The notes under the pieces: model-generated
What the model was told of the DNA's origin: nothing
The model's input: only the letters and a program-made list of their open reading frames with translations
Database searches by the model: none
Program-made: the position numbers and the translations under genes
Source of the DNA: Pseudomonas hamedanensis
GTDB lineage: Bacteria; Pseudomonadota; Gammaproteobacteria; Pseudomonadales; Pseudomonadaceae
NCBI RefSeq assembly: GCF_014268595.2
Contig: NZ_CP077091.1
Coordinates: 3,870,001 to 3,934,000, forward strand
Direction of reading: 5' to 3'
DNA: 64,000 nt
Part shown: positions 44,989-54,827 of the stretch, one piece after another
Layout: every line of letters begins with the position of its first letter
Position numbering within the stretch: position 1 is the first letter of the stretch

Positions 44989-45831
44989 TCAGCGGAAAAA
45001 CGGCACGTCGCCCAGCACCGTGGCGCGTTGCATTACTCGCCGCGCCGGTCGGTAGTCATCCACGGCGTAATGTTGCGTCACGCGGTTGTCCCAAAACGCA
45101 ATATCGTCCTGCTGCCAACGCCAGCGCACCGTAAATTCCGGTCGGGTGGCATGGGCGAAGAGAAACTTCAGGATCGCCTCGCTCTCGGTCTCCGACAGCT
45201 CATTGATCTTCGAGGTGAAGCCCTCGTTGACGAACAGCGAACGTCGCCCGCTGACCGGATGGGTGCGAATCACCGGGTGTGACAGCGGTGGATTCTTGCG
45301 CCGCGCCTCCTCCCACTGCGCCAGCGCATCGGGCGTGTTGCCGTAGCGTTCGAGCGGAAACGAGCGGGTGAAATCGTGGGTCGCGGTCAGGCCTTCAAGC
45401 AAGCTTTTCAGCGGTGCCGACAACGCCTCATACGCGGCAATGCCGCTGGCCCACAAGGTATCGCCGCCGTACGCCGGCAACAACTTGGCGCTGAGCACCG
45501 CGCCCATCGCCGGCGTTGGCAGGAAGGTCACGTCGGTGTGCCAGATGGCGTTGTCACGCACGTCGGTGACAGCGGTGTCGAGGATCAGAACTTCCGGTTG
45601 TTCCGGCACGTTCGGGTAGATCGGGTGGATGTGCAGGTCGCCGAAATAATGCGCGAAACGTGCCTGCTGCGCCGGCTCGATCGGCTGATTGCGAAAGAAC
45701 AGCACTTGATACTTGAGCAGCGCCTGCTCGATGGCGTCGCGGGTTGGCGGGTTCAACGGCTGGCTGATGTCGACGCCGTCGATTTGCGCGCCGAGGGCCG
45801 AGCTTAATGGGGTGATATTGAGGGTGCTCAT
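44989..45831 (-). CDS. tauD: Taurine dioxygenase TauD
   Basis: A 280-residue Fe(II)/2-oxoglutarate dioxygenase that hydroxylates taurine, releasing sulfite and aminoacetaldehyde. The iron ligands H98 and D100 ([10 protein letters not shown]) and the distal His in [13 protein letters not shown] are present, as is the oxoglutarate arginine in [12 protein letters not shown]. Similarity to E. coli TauD is obvious along the whole length. The ATG at 45831 gives the standard [16 protein letters not shown] start. It is the last tau gene, separated from tauC by a REP-like pair in a 141-base gap. Confidence 0.93.
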   Translation of the reverse strand: MSTLNITPLSSALGAQIDGVDISQPLNPPTRDAIEQALLKYQVLFFRNQPIEPAQQARFAHYFGDLHIHPIYPNVPEQPEVLILDTAVTDVRDNAIWHTDVTFLPTPAMGAVLSAKLLPAYGGDTLWASGIAAYEALSAPLKSLLEGLTATHDFTRSFPLERYGNTPDALAQWEEARRKNPPLSHPVIRTHPVSGRRSLFVNEGFTSKINELSETESEAILKFLFAHATRPEFTVRWRWQQDDIAFWDNRVTQHYAVDDYRPARRVMQRATVLGDVPFFR

Positions 45832-45865
45832 GGTGGTTCTCTTCGAATTCGGGGGATTCAAGCTT

Positions 45866-45957
45866 TTGTAGGAGTGAGCCTGCTCGCGATTCAGGCAGAC
45901 CGGCGACTCACTGGTGACTGAAACACCGACATCGCGAGCAGGCTCACTCCTACAAGG
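45866..45957. repeat. REP-like inverted pair between tauC and tauD
   Basis: Arms TTGTAGGAGTGAGCCTGCTC and its complement; it sits inside the tau operon, where it could set the ratio of transporter to dioxygenase message. Confidence 0.78.
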
Positions 45958-45972
45958 GATTCACAGCACATT

Positions 45973-46806
45973 TCAGTGCGCCTGGCCGTGCCACGGCACC
46001 AGTTTGCGTTGCAACGCGCGCAGGCCCATTTCCATGGCGAAGGCAATCAGGGCAATGACCAGAATCCCCAGCACCACCACGTCGGTGACCAGAAACTGCG
46101 CGGCCGACTGCACCATGAAGCCCAAACCGCTGGTGGCGGCGATCAGTTCGGCGGCAACCAGGGTTGACCAGCCCACCCCCAGGCCGATGCGCACGCCGGT
46201 GAGGATATCCGGCAATGCACTGGGCAAAATCACATGGCGAATCAGTTGCGCGCGAGTGGCGCCCAACGACTGCGCCGCGCGCAATTTCGCCGGGTCTACG
46301 GTGCGCACGCCGGTCGCGGTGGCGATGGCAATCGGCGCGAAAATCGCCAGATAGATGAGCAGCACTTTCGACAGCTCGCCGATGCCGCACCAGATCACGA
46401 TCAGCGGCAGATAGGCCAGCGGTGGAATCGGTCGGTAGAACTCGATCAGCGGATCGAGCACACCCCGGGCGATGCGATTGGCACCAATGGCGATGCCCAC
46501 CGGCACTGCCGTGAGAATCGCAAAGACCAGGCCCAGACCGATGCGACTCAGGCTCGCGCCCAAGTGCTGCCACAAGGTGGAATCCATGTATCCGGAAGTC
46601 GCCAGCAGCCAGCCTTTTTGCAGCACGGCGGAGGGTGGCGGCAGGAACAGCGGTTCGATCAGACCGGTAGCAGTCACCGCCCACCAGATCGCCAACAGGG
46701 CAAAGAGGGTCAACAAGCTGATCCAGCGTGTACTCAGGCTGCGGCGCACAGGGAGGATCACCGAAGGCGTCTTTACCGTCGCAGCGCTTACGTCGTAACT
46801 GCTCAT
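45973..46806 (-). CDS. tauC: Taurine ABC transporter, permease TauC
   Basis: A 277-residue inner-membrane permease of the SsuC/TauC/NitT family with six membrane segments and the EAA loop [26 protein letters not shown]. It overlaps tauB by 4 bases (ATGA), indicating coupled translation. The cytosolic N-terminal ~30 residues before the first helix are typical. Confidence 0.91.
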   Translation of the reverse strand: MSSYDVSAATVKTPSVILPVRRSLSTRWISLLTLFALLAIWWAVTATGLIEPLFLPPPSAVLQKGWLLATSGYMDSTLWQHLGASLSRIGLGLVFAILTAVPVGIAIGANRIARGVLDPLIEFYRPIPPLAYLPLIVIWCGIGELSKVLLIYLAIFAPIAIATATGVRTVDPAKLRAAQSLGATRAQLIRHVILPSALPDILTGVRIGLGVGWSTLVAAELIAATSGLGFMVQSAAQFLVTDVVVLGILVIALIAFAMEMGLRALQRKLVPWHGQAH

Positions 46807-47597
46807 GCGCGCTCCTGCCGATGCACGGCACTGCGTTGCGAAAACACTTTGCTCAGCACGTGCTCGCGGGTTTCGATGAAAAGCGGATCGGACTTGATCG
46901 CCCGGGCCGGCTCGCCAGCGGCATAACGCTGACCGAAGTCCAGCGCCAGACGCTCAACGATCTGCCCCGGATTCGGCGCCAGCAAAATCAGATCCGTGGC
47001 GAGGAATACCGCCTCTTCAATGTCGTGGGTAATCAGAAAAACCGGTTTGGCGGTGCGCTGCCAGACTTGCAGCAACAGCTCCTGCATCTGCTCGCGGGTG
47101 AACGCGTCGAGGGCGCCGAACGGCTCGTCCATCAGCAGCACCCGAGGGTCGGCGGCGAGGGCACGAGCAAGGCCGACACGCTGTTTCTGGCCGCCGGAAA
47201 GCTGCCAGATGCGCCGCTCTTCGAAACCGGCCAGATCGACCAGCGCAAGCATTTCACGGGCGCGCTGTTCGCGTTTGGGCTTGGCGACGCCGGCCAGTTC
47301 CAGGCCAAACGCGACGTTGCCCAGCACATTCTGCCAAGGCAGCAAGGCGTCATCCTGGAACACCACGCCGCGCTCGGCGCTCGGGCCTTTGACCGGCACG
47401 CCATCGAGGGTAATGCGCCCGGCGCTCGGATCGACAAAACCGGCGATCAGGTTCAACAGCGAAGTCTTGCCACTGCCGGACGGGCCAAGGGCGACCAGCA
47501 ACTGCCGGGGTCCCAGGGTCAGAGAAATATCCGCCAACACAGGTTCCGGGCTGCCCGGGTACTGTGCGCTGATGCGCTCCAGCTGTAGCAAGGCCAT
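46803..47597 (-). CDS. tauB: Taurine ABC transporter, ATP-binding protein TauB
   Basis: A 264-residue ATPase with Walker A GPSGSGKT, signature [15 protein letters not shown] and Walker [21 protein letters not shown], the latter typical of the nitrate/sulfonate/taurine group. The open frame extends to 47741 but that part overlaps the end of tauA; the ATG at 47597 gives [15 protein letters not shown]. It starts 16 bases after tauA. Confidence 0.91.
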   Translation of the reverse strand: MALLQLERISAQYPGSPEPVLADISLTLGPRQLLVALGPSGSGKTSLLNLIAGFVDPSAGRITLDGVPVKGPSAERGVVFQDDALLPWQNVLGNVAFGLELAGVAKPKREQRAREMLALVDLAGFEERRIWQLSGGQKQRVGLARALAADPRVLLMDEPFGALDAFTREQMQELLLQVWQRTAKPVFLITHDIEEAVFLATDLILLAPNPGQIVERLALDFGQRYAAGEPARAIKSDPLFIETREHVLSKVFSQRSAVHRQERA

Positions 47598-47613
47598 CGC
47601 GGTCGACTCCCGA

Positions 47614-48591
47614 TCAGTTAGTGATGTATTTGGCGCTGACGTACGGCGCGTAGTCCGGCAGCACCGCCTCGACTTTGCCCTGCTCCTTGAGGAACACGGC
47701 CGTGTCGGTGATGGCTTTGGTGGTCGGCGCACCGAGGTCACTGACCTGATCCGCCGCCAGCGGGTAGACGTTGCCTTGCAGCAGCAACGGAATGTCGCTG
47801 GCCTTGGCGCCGGAGAGTTTCACCAGTTTGTCGACGTTGGACTGATTGGCGAGCCAGGCTTTCGGATCCTTGCGGTAGTCGGCGTAGGCGTCCAGGGTGA
47901 CTTTGGCGAATGCAGTGACGATTTCCGGGTGCTTCTCGGCGAAGTCTTTGCGCACAATCCACGCATCGAAGGTCGGCGCGCCGAATTTGGCCAGTTCGCC
48001 AGAGGTGATCAGCACTTTGCCGTTTTCCTTGGCGACGCCGAGCGCCGGGTCCCAGACGTAAGTGGCATCGATATCACCGCGTTTCCACGCCGCGATGATC
48101 GCCGGCGGAGCGAGGTTGAGTACGGTGACCTTCGACGGATCGATGTTCCAGTGCTTCAGCGCTGCCAGCAGGCTGTAGTGCCCAGTGGACACGAACGGCA
48201 CAGCGATTTTCTTGCCGATCAGATCTTGCGGGGTTTTGATGCCGGAACCCTCACGCGCGACCAGGGCTTCAGCGGCGCCGATCTGCGTGGCAATGAGGAA
48301 CGTTTCGACCGGGACTTTGCGGGTGATCGCGGCGGTCAGCGGGCTGGAACCGAGGTAGCCAATCTGCACATCGCCGGACGCGATGGCGGCGATGATGTCG
48401 GCGCCGTTGTCGAATTTGCGCCAGCTGATATCGGCACGGGTGGCTTTTTCGTAGGCGCCATCGGCCTGAGCGACTTTCGCCGGATCAACGGTGGTTTGGT
48501 AGGCGACGGTGAGGTCGGCGGCCTGAGCGAGGAAACTTGCGGCCGCCAGCGAAGCGGCGGCGAGCAGGCGAAGCGGGACATTCAGTTTCAA
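47614..48591 (-). CDS. tauA: Taurine ABC transporter, substrate-binding protein TauA
   Basis: A 325-residue periplasmic protein with signal peptide ending FLAQAAD. The mature start [21 protein letters not shown] and the motif [17 protein letters not shown] mark TauA. It is the first gene of tauABCD; the operon lets the cell use taurine as sulfur source when sulfate is scarce. The AT-rich upstream region contains a motif shared with the sfnB operon. Confidence 0.92.
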   Translation of the reverse strand: MKLNVPLRLLAAASLAAASFLAQAADLTVAYQTTVDPAKVAQADGAYEKATRADISWRKFDNGADIIAAIASGDVQIGYLGSSPLTAAITRKVPVETFLIATQIGAAEALVAREGSGIKTPQDLIGKKIAVPFVSTGHYSLLAALKHWNIDPSKVTVLNLAPPAIIAAWKRGDIDATYVWDPALGVAKENGKVLITSGELAKFGAPTFDAWIVRKDFAEKHPEIVTAFAKVTLDAYADYRKDPKAWLANQSNVDKLVKLSGAKASDIPLLLQGNVYPLAADQVSDLGAPTTKAITDTAVFLKEQGKVEAVLPDYAPYVSAKYITN

Positions 48592-48657
48592 TTGGGAGCT
48601 CCATATCAGGCGACCGAGCGTCGGCGTGAATGGAGACTAAATGATCTAAGAATCTAG

Positions 48658-48678
48658 AAATAAATAACTTTTTAGAAT
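48658..48678 (-). promoter_or_regulatory. AT-rich motif upstream of tauA, shared with the sfnB operon
   Basis: Minus strand ATTCTAAAAAGTTATTTATT plus one T, 67-87 bases upstream of the tauA start. It differs from the copy at 18483-18504 by two substitutions and one base of spacing. Confidence 0.5.
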
Positions 48679-48714
48679 GAGCTTATGAGCGGAAAAATCT
48701 AAGCGCAGCCGACC

Positions 48715-48818
48715 GATCGTTCCCACGCTCTGCGTGGGAATGCAGCCGGTGACGCTCCGCGTCACATGGGACGCAGAGCGTCCCTTGAGGCGTTACCACG
48801 CGGAGCGTGGGAACGATC
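48715..48818. repeat. Interspersed inverted repeat (CCCACGCTCTGCGTGGGAA family)
   Basis: Third copy of the element at 38591 and 42094, slightly diverged in the outer arms. Confidence 0.77.
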
Positions 48819-48860
48819 ATGTACGAGCGAGAAAATCTAAGCGCAGTTGGCGGTTGGCAC

Positions 48861-48995
48861 CTGTGGCGAGGGAGCTTGCTCCCGCTGGAGGCCGAAGGAC
48901 TCCCACCTCCATTCATCACGTTGCGTCGGGTGCACCGGGTTGAATGAGTTGACGACTGCTGCGCAGCCGAGCGGGAGCAAGCTCCCTCGCCACAG
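48861..48995. repeat. Interspersed inverted repeat (GTGGCGAGGGAGCTTGCTCC family)
   Basis: Arms CTGTGGCGAGGGAGCTTGCT and its complement; same family as 14538-14667. With the element before it, it fills most of the gap between tauA and gshA. Confidence 0.78.
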
Positions 48996-49005
48996 GGGAA
49001 TTTGC

Positions 49006-50604
49006 TCAGTTGCTGATGGCGAGGATGCTCGCCTGATACGCCCCGACAAACACATCAAAATCGCCAACCTCGTTCTGCTCAAGCTCGGTCTGCTGCGCCA
49101 GCGACGCGCGCGCCAGCTCTTCGAACTTCGCCTGTTCATCCGCAGCCAATGGCTCGCTGCGAAAAAATTCGGCATGCGCCTGGCTCTGGCGCAGGGAGAA
49201 TTGCGCAAAGCTTTCCTTGTGCTCGGCCATCGCCGCCAGCACCTGCGCCGATGGCGTCAGGGACGGGTCGCTGACTTTCGCCAACTGCGCATCCAGTGCC
49301 TTGCTGTGCGCATCACCGCCAACGCTTTGGTCCAGCAGCGCGGCCAGCGGAGCAATCTGTTCAAGCAATTCGGCGGCCCACTGTTTCATCTCGACCGGCT
49401 GACCGTCACGCTGCAATTGCAGGCCCGGACGGCGACCTTCCTTGACCACGCTGAGGAAGTTTGACGTGGCATTGCCGCAGGTGGTGTTGGTCAGCAGCGG
49501 ACTGTCGTTCAGTGCGCAATACAGCAGGAACGCGTCGATGAAACGCGACTCGGTGAGGTCGATGCCCATCGGCAGGAAGGGGTTGATGTCCAGGCAACGC
49601 ACTTCGACGTACTGGATGCCGCGCGCCATCAGCGCCTGGATCGGCCGCTCGCCGGTGTACGTCACACGTTTGGGGCGGATGTTGGAGTAGTACTCGTTTT
49701 CGATCTGCAGGATGTTGGTGTTGAGCTGGACCCACTCGCCATCCTTGTGCGTACCGACTTCGACGTACGGCGCGTACGGCGTGGCTACGGCTTTGCGCAG
49801 GCTGTCGGTGTAGCTCGCCAGGTCGTTGTAGCACGGCGTCAGGCCGGCCTGGGCGTTGCTCTGATAACCGAGATCGCTCATGCGCAGGCTGGTGGCGTAC
49901 GGCAGATACAGCGTGTCCGGATCGAGCTGTTCCAACTGATGCGAACGGCCGCGCAGGAAACCGGCATCCAGCGCCGGCGATGCCCCGAACAGGTACATCA
50001 GCAGCCAGCTGTAGCGACGGAAGTTACGGATCAGGGCGATGTAAGACACTGACTGGAAATCGCGGTCCGTACCGACGAAACCTTCGGCCTCGCGCAACAG
50101 CGGCCAGAGTTGTTCCGGCAGCGAGAAATTGTAGTGAATCCCGGCGATGCACTGCATGGTCTTGCCATACCGCAGGGCCAGGCCCTTGCGGTAGACGTAC
50201 TTGAGCTGACCGATGTTGGAGGTGCCGTAATAGGCGATCGGGATGTCTTCCTCGGCCGGCAACGGGCACGGCATCGATGGACTCCACAAGTACTCGTTGC
50301 CGAGCTTGCTGTAGGCAAAACGGTGAATCTTGTCCAGGCTCGCCAGCGTGTCGGCAGGGTTCGGCAAGGCCGGCGTGATGAATTCCAGCAGCGACTCGGA
50401 GTAGTCGGTGGTGATCTGTTCGTTGGTCAGCGCGGAACCCAGGGCTTCGGGGTGCGGCGTTTGCGCCAGGCGACCTTCGCTGGTCACGCGCAGGCATTCA
50501 CGTTCGATACCGTGCAGGCACTGCTTGAGCAGGGAGAGGTTAGCGCGCTCGCCGAGCAGAGCCAGGCGGCGGTTGAGAAGTTCGCTCAATTTGGATTCCT
50601 TCAC
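49006..50604 (-). CDS. gshA: Glutamate-cysteine ligase GshA
   Basis: A 532-residue cytosolic enzyme that joins glutamate and cysteine, the first and rate-limiting step of glutathione synthesis. The sequence is of the gammaproteobacterial type: [23 protein letters not shown] near the N-terminus, FCYSKL-like [21 protein letters not shown], then [13 protein letters not shown] and [18 protein letters not shown]. Length is close to the E. coli protein. It uses cysteine supplied by the surrounding sulfur genes. Preceded by a REP-like pair. Confidence 0.93.
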   Translation of the reverse strand: MKESKLSELLNRRLALLGERANLSLLKQCLHGIERECLRVTSEGRLAQTPHPEALGSALTNEQITTDYSESLLEFITPALPNPADTLASLDKIHRFAYSKLGNEYLWSPSMPCPLPAEEDIPIAYYGTSNIGQLKYVYRKGLALRYGKTMQCIAGIHYNFSLPEQLWPLLREAEGFVGTDRDFQSVSYIALIRNFRRYSWLLMYLFGASPALDAGFLRGRSHQLEQLDPDTLYLPYATSLRMSDLGYQSNAQAGLTPCYNDLASYTDSLRKAVATPYAPYVEVGTHKDGEWVQLNTNILQIENEYYSNIRPKRVTYTGERPIQALMARGIQYVEVRCLDINPFLPMGIDLTESRFIDAFLLYCALNDSPLLTNTTCGNATSNFLSVVKEGRRPGLQLQRDGQPVEMKQWAAELLEQIAPLAALLDQSVGGDAHSKALDAQLAKVSDPSLTPSAQVLAAMAEHKESFAQFSLRQSQAHAEFFRSEPLAADEQAKFEELARASLAQQTELEQNEVGDFDVFVGAYQASILAISN

Positions 50605-50759
50605 GCGTCAGTCGCCCCAATATGGGGGTGGGCAGGACGGTCTACAAGGGTGAAGTTGAAACTGGCGTTATCGCCTGGTTTTTTAGCCTCAAAAGGCACT
50701 TTCGAACCGCCGACTTCAATCCCTGAATCTGGCAGATGCACGCGAAGATCATGCAATAC

Positions 50760-50850
50760 CTGTGGGAGCGGGCTTGCTCGCGAGGGCGGAGTGTCAGCCA
50801 ATATAAAGTCACCTGACACACCGCCTTCGCGAGCAAGCCCGCTCCCACAG
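50760..50850. repeat. REP-like inverted pair
   Basis: Arms CTGTGGGAGCGGGCTTGCTC-type, head to head, between gshA and the thioesterase gene (a 302-base gap with nothing else recognisable). Confidence 0.78.
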
Positions 50851-50906
50851 AAAAACTCGACGCTGCGATCACAGCGCCGAAATTAACTCAAAATGATGAG
50901 CAACAT

Positions 50907-51290
50907 CTACAGCACAGCGAACGTGCCTTGCGCTTTTGCGACCAGTTTGTCGCCCTGCATCACGTCGGCTTCGACCACCAGCGTGCGCCGGCCCGGGTGG
51001 ATCACCCGCGCCGTGCACAACACCTCGCCATCCGAGACGGCGCGGATGTAGTTGATCTTGCACTCGATAGTCGCGCTCTGCTGATCGAAGCCATGGGTGC
51101 TGGAACAGGCCAGCCCCATGGCGATGTCGACCAGACTGAACAGCGCGCCGCCGTGCAGTTTGCCGCCGCGGTTGCGCAGTTCGGGCTCAAGGGCGAGGGC
51201 GACTTGCGCCACCCCGGTTTCGAGGCTGTGCAGGCGGCAGCCCAACAGCTTGAAAAACGCGCTCTCGACGAGCCCGGCCGGCAATTCCAT
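50907..51290 (-). CDS. PaaI-family hotdog thioesterase
   Basis: A 127-residue hotdog-fold acyl-CoA thioesterase. The central helix segment GGKLHGGALFSLVDIAMGLACS carries the HGG signature and an acidic residue expected in the active site. It overlaps the end of tex by one base (TGATG), so it is translated from the tex message. Acyl substrate unknown. Confidence 0.85.
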   Translation of the reverse strand: MELPAGLVESAFFKLLGCRLHSLETGVAQVALALEPELRNRGGKLHGGALFSLVDIAMGLACSSTHGFDQQSATIECKINYIRAVSDGEVLCTARVIHPGRRTLVVEADVMQGDKLVAKAQGTFAVL

Positions 51291-53614
51291 CAGCGTTTCT
51301 TCAACTGCTTGGCGTTGGCGAACAGCGAGGCCATCGCGTTGTTCACCGGGGCGGCGCTGACGGTTTCCTTGCGCGGCGCGCTGCCCGAAGACTGGCGCGG
51401 TGCCGAGCCGGGACGCGAGCCACGGGCGCCGTCGACCTTCTCGCCCGGGGTGTCGCTCATGCGCATCGACAAGCCGACGCGTTTGCGCGGGATGTCGACT
51501 TCCATGACCTTGACCTTGACCACGTCGCCGGCCTTCACCGCTTCGCGCGGATCCTTGATGAACTTCTCCGACAGCGCGGAGATGTGCACCAGACCGTCCT
51601 GATGCACGCCGATGTCAACGAACGCACCGAACGCCGTCACGTTGGTTACCACGCCTTCGAGGATCATTCCCGGTTGCAGATCCTTGAGGTCTTCGACGCC
51701 CTCCTGGAACTCGGCAGTCTTGAACTCGGGACGCGGATCGCGGCCAGGTTTTTCCAGCTCTTGCAGGATGTCGGTAACGGTCGGCAGGCCGAAGGTTTCG
51801 TCGGTGAATTTCTTCGGGTCCAGGCGCTTGAGGAACGCGGCATCGCCGATCAGCGAGCGGATATCGCGATCGGTTTCAGCGGCGATGCGCTGCACCAGCG
51901 GATAGGCTTCCGGGTGCACCGCCGAGGAATCCAGCGGGTTGTCGCCGTTCATCACGCGCAAGAAACCGGCGGCCTGTTCGAAGGTTTTTTCGCCCAGACG
52001 CGCGACTTTCTTCAGCGCTGCACGGGTCTTGAACGCGCCGTGTTCGTCACGGTGCGCGACGATGTTTTGCGCCAGCGTTGCGTTGAGGCCGGAGATCCGC
52101 GCCAGCAATGCCACGGAGGCGGTGTTCACATCCACACCCACGGCGTTCACGCAGTCCTCGACCACGGCATCCAGGCCACGCGCCAGTTTCAGCTGCGAGA
52201 CGTCGTGCTGGTATTGGCCGACACCGATGGATTTCGGATCGATTTTCACCAGCTCGGCGAGCGGATCCTGCAGACGCCGGGCGATCGACACCGCGCCACG
52301 GATCGACACGTCGAGGTCCGGGAATTCCTTGGCCGCCAGTTCCGATGCCGAGTACACCGATGCACCGGCCTCGGAAACCATGACCTTGGTCATCTTCATC
52401 GCCGGGTATTTTTTGATCAGCTCGATCGCCAGTTTGTCGGTTTCGCGGCTGGCGGTGCCGTTGCCAATGGCGATCAGGTCCACCGAATGCTTGGCGCACA
52501 GGGCGGCCAGAATCGCGATGGTCTGATCCCATTTGTTGTGCGGCACGTGCGGGTAAACCGTGGCGTGATCGAGCAGCTTGCCGGTCGCGTCGACCACCGC
52601 CACCTTGCAACCGGTACGCAGGCCCGGATCGAGACCCAGGGTCGCGCGCGGCCCGGCCGGAGCGGCCAGCAGCAGGTCGTGCAGGTTGTGGGCGAACACA
52701 TTGATCGCTTCGGTTTCGGCGCCGTCGCGCAGCTCGCCGAGCAGGTCGGTTTCCAGGTGAGTGTAGAGCTTGACCTTCCAGGTCCAGCGCACCACTTCAC
52801 TCAGCCACTTGTCCGCGGGGCGATTCTGGTTCTGGATATTGAACTGCTGGGCGATCATGCCTTCGCATGGGTGCATGGAGCCTGGGAGCTCGTCGCCGAC
52901 TTTCAGCGCGGAACTGAGAATGCCTTCGTTGCGGCCGCGGAAAATTGCCAGCGCGCGGTGCGACGGCATGCTTTTCAGCGGCTCGTCGTGTTCGAAGTAA
53001 TCGCGGAACTTGGCGCCTTCCTCTTCCTTGCCGGCGATCACGCGGGCGCTGAGGATCGCTTCCTGCTTGAGGTAGTTACGCAGTTTTTCCAGCAGGCTGG
53101 CGTCTTCGGCGAAGCGCTCCATGAGGATGTATTTGGCGCCTTCCAGCGCTGCCTTGACATCAGCCACGCCTTTTTCGGCGTCGACGAAGCGTGCGGCTTC
53201 GGTTTCCGGAGAGAGGTTCGGGTCGTTGAACAGGCCGTCCGCCAGTTCGCCGAGGCCGGCTTCCAGGGCGATCTGGCCCTTGGTGCGGCGCTTCTGCTTG
53301 TACGGCAGGTACAAATCTTCGAGGCGGGTCTTGGTGTCGGCGAGCTTGATGTCGCGCTCCAGGGCAGGGGTAAGCTTGCCCTGTTCCTGGATGCTGGCGA
53401 GGATGCTGATGCGCCGTTCGTCGAGTTCTCGCAGGTAGCGCAGACGCTCTTCCAGATGACGCAACTGGGTGTCATCGAGGCTGCCGGTGACTTCTTTCCG
53501 GTAACGGGCGATGAAGGGAACGGTAGAACCTTCATCGAGTAGCGCGACGGCCGCTTCGACCTGTTGCGGGCGTACGCCGAGTTCCTCGGCGATGCGGCTG
53601 TTGATGCTGTCCAT
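51290..53614 (-). CDS. tex: Tex-family RNA-binding transcription accessory protein
   Basis: A 774-residue cytosolic protein with the standard Tex order: N-terminal helical region, a YqgF/RuvC-like domain ([22 protein letters not shown]), a helix-hairpin-helix pair, and a C-terminal S1 RNA-binding domain ([28 protein letters not shown]). A basic Ser/Pro-rich tail follows. Tex is linked to transcription and toxin gene expression in several pathogens and interacts with RNA polymerase and nucleic acid. The ATG at 53614 has AGGTGG 5 bases upstream and is preferred to the in-frame start at 53629. Confidence 0.92.
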   Translation of the reverse strand: MDSINSRIAEELGVRPQQVEAAVALLDEGSTVPFIARYRKEVTGSLDDTQLRHLEERLRYLRELDERRISILASIQEQGKLTPALERDIKLADTKTRLEDLYLPYKQKRRTKGQIALEAGLGELADGLFNDPNLSPETEAARFVDAEKGVADVKAALEGAKYILMERFAEDASLLEKLRNYLKQEAILSARVIAGKEEEGAKFRDYFEHDEPLKSMPSHRALAIFRGRNEGILSSALKVGDELPGSMHPCEGMIAQQFNIQNQNRPADKWLSEVVRWTWKVKLYTHLETDLLGELRDGAETEAINVFAHNLHDLLLAAPAGPRATLGLDPGLRTGCKVAVVDATGKLLDHATVYPHVPHNKWDQTIAILAALCAKHSVDLIAIGNGTASRETDKLAIELIKKYPAMKMTKVMVSEAGASVYSASELAAKEFPDLDVSIRGAVSIARRLQDPLAELVKIDPKSIGVGQYQHDVSQLKLARGLDAVVEDCVNAVGVDVNTASVALLARISGLNATLAQNIVAHRDEHGAFKTRAALKKVARLGEKTFEQAAGFLRVMNGDNPLDSSAVHPEAYPLVQRIAAETDRDIRSLIGDAAFLKRLDPKKFTDETFGLPTVTDILQELEKPGRDPRPEFKTAEFQEGVEDLKDLQPGMILEGVVTNVTAFGAFVDIGVHQDGLVHISALSEKFIKDPREAVKAGDVVKVKVMEVDIPRKRVGLSMRMSDTPGEKVDGARGSRPGSAPRQSSGSAPRKETVSAAPVNNAMASLFANAKQLKKR

Positions 53615-53972
53615 AAAACCACCTGACATAGTGTGAAAGCAGGCTCTCAGGCACGCAAATAAAGGCCTGGAGGCTGATTGAGCGGCTAGAAAATTGCCGC
53701 TGCCTGGATCAAGAGGCAGCCCATTGACCCGTGAAATCGAACGGTTACTGCACAGGGCCGGAAAAAATGCCGGCCACTTACGGTAACGATTCAGACGTTG
53801 CCTGGCACAAAACGCCGCGCATTATAACCAGCGTTCTGTCATTCGGGGGCGTTGCAGCTTGTAGGCATAAACCCCGGTTTTCTGGCAGTGAAGGAAAAAT
53901 CTGCTAACAATGCACACGGTGCGTATAACGGCAGCTACGCCATAATGCGCGCCGAGCTAAAAGGAGCATCTA
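53615..53972. other. Divergent promoter region of tex and ompR
   Basis: A 358-base region between divergent genes. No repeat, RNA gene or reading frame of note is visible; it presumably carries both promoters. Confidence 0.5.
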
Positions 53973-54713
53973 ATGAGCAGCACTGCACAAACTGCTGAAG
54001 GCGAAAAAATTCTTATTGTTGATGACGATCCAGGGCTGAGCAGCCTGCTGGAACGTTTTTTCGTCAGCAAGGGCTACCGCGCCCGTACCGTTCCGAACAC
54101 CGAGCAAATGGATCGTCTGCTGTCGCGTGAAGTGTTCAATCTGGTCGTCCTCGACCTGATGCTGCCTGGCGAAGACGGCCTGACCGCTTGCCGCCGTCTG
54201 CGTGGCGCGAACAACCAGATCCCGATCATCATGCTCACCGCCAAGGGCGACGAGCTGAGCCGTATCAAGGGCCTGGAACTGGGCGCCGACGATTACCTGG
54301 CCAAGCCATTCAACCCCGACGAGCTGATGGCGCGCGTCAAGGCCGTTCTGCGCCGTCAGGCCGCACCGGTACCGGGCGCGCCGGGGAGCGAGGACGAAAA
54401 CGTCACCTTCGGTGATTACGTCTTGTCCCTGGCGACCCGTGAATTGAAGCGTGGCGACGAAGTGCACATGCTCACCACCGGTGAGTTCGCAGTGCTCAAG
54501 GCGCTGGTGATGAACGCCCGTCAGCCGTTGACCCGCGACAAACTGATGAACCTGGCCCGGGGCCGCGAGTGGGATGCCCTGGAGCGTTCCATCGACGTAC
54601 AGATTTCGCGTCTGCGCCGGATGATCGAGCCGGACCCGTCGAAACCGCGCTATATCCAGACTGTCTGGGGCGTGGGTTACGTGTTCGTACCGGATGGCAC
54701 CGCCACCAAGTGA
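53973..54713 (+). CDS. ompR: Two-component response regulator OmpR
   Basis: A 246-residue response regulator. The receiver domain has the acidic pocket DDD at 17-19, phosphorylation site D61 in VVLDLMLPGEDG and the conserved Lys in AKPFNPDEL; the C-terminal part is a winged helix ending VQTVWGVGYVFVPDG. It starts after AAAGGAG. Its partner kinase lies 114 bases downstream, with a repeat in between. In gammaproteobacteria OmpR controls porins and envelope or osmotic responses. Confidence 0.92.
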   Translation: MSSTAQTAEGEKILIVDDDPGLSSLLERFFVSKGYRARTVPNTEQMDRLLSREVFNLVVLDLMLPGEDGLTACRRLRGANNQIPIIMLTAKGDELSRIKGLELGADDYLAKPFNPDELMARVKAVLRRQAAPVPGAPGSEDENVTFGDYVLSLATRELKRGDEVHMLTTGEFAVLKALVMNARQPLTRDKLMNLARGREWDALERSIDVQISRLRRMIEPDPSKPRYIQTVWGVGYVFVPDGTATK

Positions 54714-54721
54714 TCGGTGAT

Positions 54722-54810
54722 TTGTAGGAGCGAGTCTGCCAGGCTCTGGTCGCACGGCCATTGCCACAGACTCGCAATCCGCAATATGCGAGCATTGCTC
54801 GCTCCTGCAA
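54722..54810. repeat. REP-like inverted repeat between ompR and envZ
   Basis: Arms TTTGTAGGAGCGAGTCTGCC-like and GCATTGCTCGCTCCTGCAA, the second less conserved. It sits inside the two-gene operon and could lower envZ expression relative to ompR. Confidence 0.65.
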
Positions 54811-54827
54811 GTGTGTAGCGGTTAAAG

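Noticed and set aside
51584..53542. A 652-codon open frame opposite tex
   Set aside because: Antisense of a well-conserved gene; composition is typical of frame shadows in high-GC DNA.
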